Translations under genes and position numbers: made by a program
The notes under the pieces: model-generated
Seen by the model: only the letters and a program-made list of their open reading frames with translations
What the model was told of the DNA's origin: nothing
The model's database searches: none
Shown here: piece by piece, positions 1-5,947 of the stretch
Layout: every line of letters begins with the position of its first letter
How positions within the stretch are numbered: position 1 is the first letter of the stretch
From: Fimbriimonadaceae bacterium
Lineage (GTDB): Bacteria > Armatimonadota > Fimbriimonadia > Fimbriimonadales > Fimbriimonadaceae
Direction: 5' to 3'
NCBI GenBank assembly: GCA_020849075.1
Contig: JADLGZ010000190.1
Span: forward strand, 1 to 5,967
Length of the DNA stretch: 5,967 nucleotides

Positions 1-60
1 GCGGTCGCTCACGCCCAATAGGATACCGGACACCTCCTGATCCAGCCCAAATCTCCGCAT
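1..60 (-). CDS. Possible 5' end of a divergent gene, cut by the window edge
   Basis: On the minus strand an ATG at 60-58 opens a frame that runs off the left edge and gives MRRFGLDQEVSGILLGVSDR. It is the first ATG, GTG or TTG after an in-frame TAA lying inside the start of the protease gene, so the start is well bounded if the gene is real. The segment EVSGILLGVSDR resembles the first half of a helix-turn-helix, but 20 residues cannot establish a family. No clear Shine-Dalgarno sequence precedes it. The alternative is that these bases are the tail of a + strand gene: + frames end at TAG 19-21 or TGA 38-40. Function unknown. Confidence 0.2.
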   Translation of the reverse strand, partial: MRRFGLDQEVSGILLGVSDR

Positions 61-91
61 ATTATCAGGCCCATTTTTGGCAAACCTCTCG

Positions 92-97
92 TATACT
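92..97 (+). promoter_or_regulatory. Possible -10 element of the protease gene
   Basis: TATACT matches the TATAAT consensus at five of six bases and lies 13 bases before the protease ATG. Transcription would then begin around 103-105, leaving a leader of only about six to eight bases, so the mRNA would be almost leaderless. This fits the absence of a Shine-Dalgarno sequence in the bases just before the ATG (gaactgctctccg). No good -35 hexamer sits at the normal 16-18 bp distance; TTGGCA at 77-82 is only 9 bp away. The element is suggestive only. Confidence 0.25.
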
Positions 98-110
98 GAA
101 CTGCTCTCCG

Positions 111-2321
111 ATGTTGAAGCCCAGTTTCCTCTTACCGCTTTGGATTAGCGCTGCCGTTGCTCAGGCCGCTACCAAGTCGCCGCATCCATTGGCGGACGAC
201 ATTCCCCTGCCGGAGATCATTATCCATCTTCGCACTCCATTTGCCGCACGGGCCGCTGCAGCGAAGTATGGGCTAACACTTATCAGAACCTTTCAGAGCG
301 ATCCTTCCATGGTGCTTCTAAGGGGATCGACGGTAACGATAGCGAGAAGTGCCTTGGCCCTAGCCCAAGGGGACCCCGCCGTGCGCGGCGCATGGCAAAA
401 CATGCGCCTCAACTGGCGCAGGGACTTTTCACCGAACGACCCGTATTACAACCCGAACTACCCCGCAACAGGCTGGCCAGGGCAATGGACGCTCAACGAC
501 ACCGTCTCAAACCTCGACATCGAAGCTCCCACCGCGTGGGCCCTCGGATCCGGAACGGGCGTGATTGCTGGAATCGTGGATGATGGAGTGGAAACTAGTC
601 ATCCTGATCTCACCAACAATTACAACTCCGCGAACAGCTACGATTTCGGACAAAGCGACAGCAGCCCGAACCCAGTCACAACCGAAGATAATCACGGCAC
701 TTCCTTGGCCGGAATAATCGCGGGGCGTGGTGGCAATAACTTCGGGATCACCGGCGTCATGGCAACCGGGAAGTGGGCGGGGCTCCGGCTTGATTTTGAT
801 AATCTAACGACGGCGCAAGTCGTCGACGCCACCCTTTACAACAATGCTAACTTGGCCTTGAAGAACCACAGCTACGGCCCAATTTCGCCTTTTGTCGATG
901 CTGCGGCGGAGTCCAACGCCCTGAATACCTCGGCAGCTTCTGGAACGATCAACGTAAGGAGTGCTGGCAACCTGCGTGGAACGATCAGCGAGGATGCTAA
1001 CAAGGCCATGATTCGCAATAATGTCAACAGCATCACGGTTGCCGCGATCAACAGCAACGGACGATTTGCTGACTATAGTTCCTTTGGCGCCTGCGTGTTC
1101 GTTTGCGCACCATCTGGCGGTGTAGCCAGTGGGCTCCGACCTATTCTCACCACTGATCGGTTCACCGGTGATGCAGGATTCAATAGGAACGGTACGGGGG
1201 ATGCCGACCCGCTCTCCGACGGGGCCTACACCTCCCTGTTTGGCACGGACTACGACGGCGGCACCAGCGTTGCCGCAGGCCTAGTGACCGGCTCTCTCGG
1301 CATTGCCAAGGAGCTTCAGCCCAATCTAAACACCCGCATGGCCAAACACCTGATCGCCCGAACATGCAAGCAGATTGACTCCGGCGACAACTCGCCAGAA
1401 GGAGACACTTGGCGCACCAATGGGGCGGGATTGAAGTTTAACCAGAATTACGGATTTGGGTTGTTGAATGCCGGGGCTGTTGCAACTCAGGCAACCCAAT
1501 GGAGCGGCGTTTCTGCGCTGGCCACGGAATCACTTGGCCCGGTCAGTGTTGGTACGTCTATTCCGGACAATAATGCGACAGGAATCAGTCGCACCTTTTC
1601 CCTTACTGGAACCACACCACTCGAAGAGGTTCAAGTGTCATTGAACGCTACTCATGCCTATCGAGGAGACATTGAGGCATTCTTGACTTCACCGAGCGGC
1701 CTAACCAGCCGCCTATTTGCTTCAAACCTCGGCGATGATGGGGACAATATCAACTGGACCTTCACTAGCAACGCATTCTGGGGCGAATCGCCGGCGGGTC
1801 AATGGACTCTGAAGGTTGCGGACCGAGGGGCCACCGATGTCGGCTCGTGGACTAGCTACTCGATAACGGCGCGGATGGGTCAGTTGGTACGCACGATCTC
1901 GGGGAACATCACATTCAGCGATATGGTGGGTACTGGCCCTGTACCCGTGACTATTGAGCTAAGGAACACGGGTACCAACGCATTGATTTCATCCCACAAT
2001 GTCAATGTAGTCAATGGCGGAGGTTTCAGCCTCACCACACCCCTATCTGGATCGGTGAAAGTTGTCTTCGTCACTCCAAATTGGTTGAAGAAGGCAATCA
2101 CCCCTCCACTCCAAGCTTCCACCTCGCTGGGTCAGGTGTTGCTCACCAATGGGGATCCGGACCAATCGCAGGAAGTAGACGCCGCCGATATTGACTTGGT
2201 CATTGCCAACTTTGGCAATGTAGGGTCCGGGACGTTGGCGGGAGATCTTGATTGGTCTGGCGAAGTTGACGCCGCCGACATCGATATTGCCATCGCCAAT
2301 TTTGGTTCCACGGGTGATTAG
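111..2321 (+). CDS. Secreted kexin-like subtilase (S8) with P-domain and dockerin-like tail
   Basis: A 736-residue exported serine endopeptidase. Residues 1-20 form a signal peptide: Lys3, a hydrophobic core, and AQA before the likely cut. About 31-105 looks like the propeptide that would inhibit the enzyme and assist folding. The catalytic domain spans about 110-460: Asp157 in GIVDDGV, His195 in DNHGTS, oxyanion Asn287 in SAGN and Ser386 in GGTSVAAG. The paired Asp of VDDG and the HSYGP motif (253-257) resemble kexin/furin proteases (S8B), so cleavage near basic residues is possible but not shown. A P-domain follows at about 478-590 (AYRGDIEAFLTSPSG, FWGE, GQWTLKVAD). Then come a beta-rich linker (593-678) and two dockerin-like calcium loops (681-733), which suggest surface attachment or assembly. 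All catalytic residues are present and the gene is intact. There is no Shine-Dalgarno sequence, but the signal peptide begins right at this ATG. Substrate unknown. Confidence 0.93.
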   Translation: MLKPSFLLPLWISAAVAQAATKSPHPLADDIPLPEIIIHLRTPFAARAAAAKYGLTLIRTFQSDPSMVLLRGSTVTIARSALALAQGDPAVRGAWQNMRLNWRRDFSPNDPYYNPNYPATGWPGQWTLNDTVSNLDIEAPTAWALGSGTGVIAGIVDDGVETSHPDLTNNYNSANSYDFGQSDSSPNPVTTEDNHGTSLAGIIAGRGGNNFGITGVMATGKWAGLRLDFDNLTTAQVVDATLYNNANLALKNHSYGPISPFVDAAAESNALNTSAASGTINVRSAGNLRGTISEDANKAMIRNNVNSITVAAINSNGRFADYSSFGACVFVCAPSGGVASGLRPILTTDRFTGDAGFNRNGTGDADPLSDGAYTSLFGTDYDGGTSVAAGLVTGSLGIAKELQPNLNTRMAKHLIARTCKQIDSGDNSPEGDTWRTNGAGLKFNQNYGFGLLNAGAVATQATQWSGVSALATESLGPVSVGTSIPDNNATGISRTFSLTGTTPLEEVQVSLNATHAYRGDIEAFLTSPSGLTSRLFASNLGDDGDNINWTFTSNAFWGESPAGQWTLKVADRGATDVGSWTSYSITARMGQLVRTISGNITFSDMVGTGPVPVTIELRNTGTNALISSHNVNVVNGGGFSLTTPLSGSVKVVFVTPNWLKKAITPPLQASTSLGQVLLTNGDPDQSQEVDAADIDLVIANFGNVGSGTLAGDLDWSGEVDAADIDIAIANFGSTGD
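2151..2306 (+). repeat. Two dockerin-like calcium-loop repeats inside the protease gene
   Basis: Two units 90 bases (30 residues) apart encode GDPDQSQEVDAADIDLVIAN and GDLDWSGEVDAADIDIAIAN, each followed by FG. Each holds a 12-residue EF-hand/dockerin type loop with acidic or Ser ligands at positions 1, 3, 5, 7 and 12: Asp682, Asp684, Ser686, Glu688 and Asp693, then Asp712, Asp714, Ser716, Glu718 and Asp723. The pairing of two loops separated by a short linker is typical of dockerin type I modules. The protein repeat is much stronger than the DNA repeat, which suggests an old duplication under selection. Whether it binds a cohesin or only calcium cannot be told here. Confidence 0.8.
2318..2321. 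other. Tail-to-tail overlap of the protease and rpoN stop codons
   Basis: The four bases TTAG carry both stops: TAG (2319-2321) ends the protease on the + strand, and TAA (complement of TTA, 2318-2320) ends rpoN on the - strand. The convergent genes therefore have no intergenic space, and any terminator must lie inside the opposite gene. Confidence 0.95.
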
Positions 2322-3685
2322 GCTGACTTCCGACGTCGAGAACTCAGCAATTTCGTCTTATCACGATACTTGTTGACCGTTCGCCGCGCAACGTGAACAC
2401 CACGCGCGGCCAAAATTGCCGCGATTGCTTCGTCGCTCAGTCGCGAGTCCGGGTCTTCAGTGCGAAGAATCTCCGCGATCATGTGCTGGATGCGAAGAGC
2501 TGGCTTGAAGAAAACTTCAAATGAAACGACCTCACCGTTTGCCAGCTGAAGGTGCTTGCCCATCGTCGCACGGCTAATGGTACTTTCGTGCAAGCTGAGA
2601 TCTTTGGCCATTTGGCGGCGGGTCAGTGCCTTTAAGAATGAGTAGTCACCCGTCGTTACAAACCCGAGTTGGCGGTCAATGAGGTATTCGCCAACGCGCT
2701 GCAGGGTGCGTTTGCGCCCTTCAAGGGCGTCAATAAAGTCCTTGGCGCGGTTAACAAATGTTGAAAGATGTCGCCGCTCGTCCGTACTGCCACGCTTGAG
2801 GCGCGTGAGCTGATTTCGATATGCGTGACTAATCATCAAGTCTCGTGGGTCTACCCCCGCAAGCTCCACGGACCATCCTTGCTCGCTCCGAACGATCCGC
2901 AGATCAATGGGTACAGCGGTACCGGTCCCCGCCGAAAGTGCTGAACGCTCGAATCCGTCAGCCGGAAATGGGGTGCATTGCTGGATAATCTCGAATGCGT
3001 GGTGAATAACATCCGGCAATACTTTGTACCGACGCGCAAGGGCGCGGGTATTTCTGTCCACTAAGTCTTCGAAATGGTTCTTAACGATGGCATGGGCCAG
3101 CTTGCCTTCAAGTTCTGACGCCCCCCGTAACTGAATCAGTAAGCACTCCCGTAGATTCTGAGCGCCGATCCCCGCCGGTTCGCAGGTGTGCAGAATACTG
3201 AGCACAGCTTCAGCCTCTTCCAAGGACACATTTTGCTCGAGGGCAATCTCCTCAATCGGCGTATCCAAGTACCCACGACTATCCAAGGAACCGATAAGGA
3301 AGGCACCCACTGGTCGCTGATGAGGCTCTAGCCGGACGTGAAGCTGTGCTTCCAAGTGGGCCTCCAAGGTATTGCCGGTGCCGGCAAAATCGAGCCAATC
3401 TGCCTCCGCACAATCTAAAGAAACAGATCGTTGAAACTCTCGGTCCTCGCTACTCGGCTTTAACTCGACGGGAGCGACCTTCTTGAGGATGCTTTCTATT
3501 GGGACGCAATCCGATTCTTCGTTCAGCCATTCCAGCGCCGGATTCTCGACCAACTCCGTTTCAATGAAATTCCTGAGTTCTATCCAATTCAACTCAAGGA
3601 GTTGCCCGTTCAGCACCAGCCTCGGGTCTACCCGGAGCTGAGTTTTGAGCTGTGTATCCGCACGAAAGCCGTTGTTGAACCCCAT
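2318..3685 (-). CDS. rpoN: RNA polymerase sigma-54 factor
   Basis: A 455-residue alternative sigma factor that directs core RNA polymerase to -24/-12 promoters and needs an AAA+ enhancer-binding activator to open them. Region I, the activator-responsive part, is at about 11-54 (TQLKTQLRVDPRLVL, then ELVENPALEWL). An acidic region II follows to about 95. The core-binding domain spans about 96-290, with the hallmark LDSRGYL (134-140) and CEPAGIGAQNLRECLL (168-183). The DNA-binding part has the helix-turn-helix LTRRQMAKDLSLHESTISR (354-372) and the RpoN box ARRTVNKYRD (433-442; usual ARRTVAKYRE). The length is near normal. Oddities are few glutamines in region I and a short linker after FEVFF (389-393). 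The ATG is the first usable start after the gyrB stop, in the same frame; the next (GTG, Val24) would remove part of region I. A perfect inverted repeat ends one base before the ATG. The gene is probably co-transcribed with gyrB. No activator gene is in the window. Confidence 0.95.
   Translation of the reverse strand: MGFNNGFRADTQLKTQLRVDPRLVLNGQLLELNWIELRNFIETELVENPALEWLNEESDCVPIESILKKVAPVELKPSSEDREFQRSVSLDCAEADWLDFAGTGNTLEAHLEAQLHVRLEPHQRPVGAFLIGSLDSRGYLDTPIEEIALEQNVSLEEAEAVLSILHTCEPAGIGAQNLRECLLIQLRGASELEGKLAHAIVKNHFEDLVDRNTRALARRYKVLPDVIHHAFEIIQQCTPFPADGFERSALSAGTGTAVPIDLRIVRSEQGWSVELAGVDPRDLMISHAYRNQLTRLKRGSTDERRHLSTFVNRAKDFIDALEGRKRTLQRVGEYLIDRQLGFVTTGDYSFLKALTRRQMAKDLSLHESTISRATMGKHLQLANGEVVSFEVFFKPALRIQHMIAEILRTEDPDSRLSDEAIAAILAARGVHVARRTVNKYRDKTKLLSSRRRKSA
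2322..2348 (+). terminator. Possible terminator hairpin just after the protease stop
   Basis: GCTGACTTC (2322-2330) pairs with GAACTCAGC (2340-2348) except for one C-C mismatch. The stem continues by two pairs above a one-base bulge (A2339) to an ACGT loop (2333-2336). The + strand continues aatttcgtctta, which is U-rich in RNA but has no clean U-run, so as an intrinsic terminator it is weak. On the - strand no T-run follows. The hairpin lies within the last codons of rpoN, the only place a protease terminator could be near its stop. Confidence 0.3.
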
Positions 3686-3686
3686 A

Positions 3687-3717
3687 TTCCCCAGAAGGTT
3701 CTTCCATTTCTGGGGAA
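3687..3717 (-). promoter_or_regulatory. Perfect 10-bp inverted repeat abutting the rpoN start codon
   Basis: TTCCCCAGAA (3687-3696 on the + strand) and TTCTGGGGAA (3708-3717) are exact reverse complements with an 11-base loop. In the rpoN message the stem's 3' arm ends a single base before the AUG and contains GGGGA, the nearest Shine-Dalgarno-like bases, so folding would hide the start region. No U-run follows, so it is not a standard terminator for gyrB. It could be a translational control hairpin, an mRNA processing site between the two genes, or a dyad bound by a regulator. The repeat is certain; its role is inferred. Confidence 0.55.
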
Positions 3718-3757
3718 GGTAAGAGCCCGTCTGGTTGCTAGGATGCCCTGCTAATCC

Positions 3758-5947
3758 TTAGTAGTGCCAATCTACGTCGCTGGCATTTTTGGCGTGCTTC
3801 TCGATAAACAGTCGTCTTGGCTCTACTTTATCACCCATCAAGGTACTAAACATTTGCTCGATCTCCTGTTCGAACTCATTGTCCAACACCACCTGGCTCA
3901 GGCGTCGGTTTAGCGGGTTCATTGTTGTCTCTTCAAGTTCTTCTGGGTTCATTTCGCCCAGACCCTTGAAGCGGCCGACCGTCACATTCTTGGACTTCTT
4001 ATGTTCCTTCAGCACAGCATCTCGCTCTGACTCATCAAGGCAGTAAAACCGATCGTTGTTACCAATCTTCACGCAATACAGCGGTGGTTGGGCCAAATAA
4101 ATATGGCCAGCCTCAACCAGCGGCCTCATATAGCGGTAAAAGAAGGTTAGGAGTAACGTGCGAATGTGCTCGCCGTCCACGTCGGCGTCGGTCATGATTA
4201 TCACCTTGCCGTATCGAAGCTTGGAAAGGTCAAAGTGCGTGTTGTCCTCGCTCGCTTTGCTCTTGCCATTCTTCTTGGCCGGCTCGATGGCTTCTATCGT
4301 CTCCGTTCCGGAGTCCGCAAGGACCTCCGTTTCGATGTCGTCCGGCATTGGGGTCGCTTCCTCGCGGCGGCCCAAGGTGATATCAATACCAATCCCGAGG
4401 GCCGCGATGAGAGCCTTGATTTCTTCATTGTCAAGCGCCTTATCAATTCGAGCCCGCTCCACGTTCAGAATCTTTCCGCGCAAAGGCAAGATGGCCTGAG
4501 TCACACGATCGCGGGCGCCCTTTGCAGAACCACCCGCCGAGTCGCCTTCCACAAGGAACAACTCACACTTGTCAACCTCCTTGCTCACGCAGTCCGAGAG
4601 TTTGCCCGGCAGACCAAAGGTGTCCATACTATTCTGCCGCTTGACCGTTTCCGCAGCCTTTCGAGCCGCCTCACGAGCACGCTGCGCAATAACCGCTTTA
4701 TCGATAATGCGCTTGGCATCCTGGGGATTTTCCTCAAGGAAAGTTGTCAAGCCATCACCCACCAAGGAGTTTGTCATGCCTTGCACTTCAGGCGTAACCA
4801 GCTTCACTTTGTCCTGGGAATTGTAGCTCGGGTTTCCGAGCTTGAGGGCGATGACAGCCGTGAGACCGTCAGCCACATCATCACTCGTAAAGTTCTTGTC
4901 TTTCTCCTTGAGAAAGCCCATCTTGCGGGCATATTGGTTTAGCACGCGCGTGAGCGCCATGCTAAAGCCTGAGACGTGAGTTCCACCATCCGGTTGGTGA
5001 ATATTGTTACTGAAGGCCAGTACGGTGCTGCTATAGCCATCGTGATACTGAAGCGCAACCTCAAGTTCATAAGTTTCCTTGACGCGCTTGAAATAGGCAA
5101 TCTTTCGGTGGATCGCGTCCTTGGTCTCGTTGAGATCCTCAACGAGTTGAACGATGCCCCGCTCAAAGTGATAAGTATCTGATTGATCGGGCTTGATCTC
5201 GTCGGTGAAGGTAAAGGTCACCGACGGATTCAGGTACGCGAGTTCCTTCAGACGATGCTTAAGGACATTGGCATCATGATTAACATCCGTCAGAACGGTG
5301 TCGTCGGGTTTCCAGTGGACGGTCGTGCCCGTCTCCTTTGCCTTACCAATGACCTCAACATCAGTCACCGGAATACCTCGTTCGTACTTCTGCTGGTAGG
5401 TCTTGCCACCGGTCTTTACCGTCGCAATTAACCAAATGGATAATGCATTAGTACACGAAACACCGACGCCGTGAAGCCCGCCCGAAACCTTATAGCCGGT
5501 TCCTTCGCCGCCAAACTTACCGCCCGCGTGCAGAACCGTCATCACCACCTGAAGGGTGGACACCCCCATCTTCTTATGCGTACCGACAGGAATGCCACGA
5601 CCATTGTCAGCGATGCTGACGGATCCATCCTTGTGGAGAACGACATCTATCCTATCGCAGTAACCAGCTAGGGCTTCGTCCACCGAGTTGTCCACGACTT
5701 CCCGGAACATCTGGTGCAAGCCTTTACGGCCATTGTCGCCCACATACATTCCCGGGCGCTTTCGAACGGCCTCTAGGCCCTCCAAGACCTGAATTGAATC
5801 CTCGTTGTATTCAGTCTCGACCTTACTGGCAATGCTGGCTGCGTCATCTCGGTCGACCCCGTCCAGCAGGCTCGCGTCGGCTTCCGTAATGCCCTCGTTG
5901 ACATCTACGACGGCGGAATCCACAATTGTCTCGTCTTTAGGCTTCAT
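3758..5947 (-). CDS. gyrB: DNA gyrase subunit B (ATPase, type IIA topoisomerase)
   Basis: A 729-residue cytoplasmic ATPase subunit that, with GyrA, introduces negative supercoils into DNA. The GHKL ATPase domain starts near 47: Glu83 and Asn87 (EVVDNSVDEA), Asp114 (DNGRGIP), the ATP lid GYKVSGGLHGVG (151-162) and the lysine loop SQDK (377-380), where families usually have GQTK. The TOPRIM part has Glu467 (VEGDSAGGSAK), PLRGKILN (488-495), Asp587 and Asp589 (TDADVDG), then QPPLY and RFKGLGEMNPEELEETTM (659-676). An acidic, then lysine-rich insert of about 45 residues (roughly 524-570) precedes the DxD motif. About 45 acidic residues precede the usual start; they contain no ATG, and the only in-frame GTG is codon 9. 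The frame stays open to the right edge, so a start beyond the window is possible. No Shine-Dalgarno is visible. ParE is the alternative: KGLGEMNPE favours GyrB, while AKGARDR lies between the two. The product would be the target of coumarin drugs. Confidence 0.93.
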   Translation of the reverse strand: MKPKDETIVDSAVVDVNEGITEADASLLDGVDRDDAASIASKVETEYNEDSIQVLEGLEAVRKRPGMYVGDNGRKGLHQMFREVVDNSVDEALAGYCDRIDVVLHKDGSVSIADNGRGIPVGTHKKMGVSTLQVVMTVLHAGGKFGGEGTGYKVSGGLHGVGVSCTNALSIWLIATVKTGGKTYQQKYERGIPVTDVEVIGKAKETGTTVHWKPDDTVLTDVNHDANVLKHRLKELAYLNPSVTFTFTDEIKPDQSDTYHFERGIVQLVEDLNETKDAIHRKIAYFKRVKETYELEVALQYHDGYSSTVLAFSNNIHQPDGGTHVSGFSMALTRVLNQYARKMGFLKEKDKNFTSDDVADGLTAVIALKLGNPSYNSQDKVKLVTPEVQGMTNSLVGDGLTTFLEENPQDAKRIIDKAVIAQRAREAARKAAETVKRQNSMDTFGLPGKLSDCVSKEVDKCELFLVEGDSAGGSAKGARDRVTQAILPLRGKILNVERARIDKALDNEEIKALIAALGIGIDITLGRREEATPMPDDIETEVLADSGTETIEAIEPAKKNGKSKASEDNTHFDLSKLRYGKVIIMTDADVDGEHIRTLLLTFFYRYMRPLVEAGHIYLAQPPLYCVKIGNNDRFYCLDESERDAVLKEHKKSKNVTVGRFKGLGEMNPEELEETTMNPLNRRLSQVVLDNEFEQEIEQMFSTLMGDKVEPRRLFIEKHAKNASDVDWHY

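Noticed and set aside
1880..2122. Minus-strand frame of 80 codons inside the protease gene
   Set aside because: It lies opposite the P-domain end and beta linker, and shows no motif or start signal.
2331..2338. CGACGTCG eight-base palindrome in the rpoN 3' end
   Set aside because: By itself it is short and expected by chance; it is noted only as the top of the larger hairpin.
3687..3717. Rho-independent terminator of gyrB
   Set aside because: The stem is strong but is followed by AATATGGGG rather than a U-run, and it abuts the rpoN start, so standard intrinsic termination is unlikely.
3730..3746. GG-N10-GC pattern (CTGG then ATGCC) on the + strand between gyrB and rpoN, sigma-54-like
   Set aside because: Only the invariant GG and GC match. 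It points into the antisense of gyrB, and such a spacing is expected often by chance.
4158..4499. Second + strand frame (113 codons) opposite gyrB, Ser-rich
   Set aside because: It is the mirror of gyrB codons in another frame, with low-complexity composition and no start signal.
4166..4942. Long + strand open frame of 258 codons opposite gyrB
   Set aside because: It is wholly antisense to the conserved TOPRIM and ATPase coding of gyrB, has no recognisable domain, and is overlapped by other spurious + frames. Antisense frames over gyrB are a common annotation artefact.
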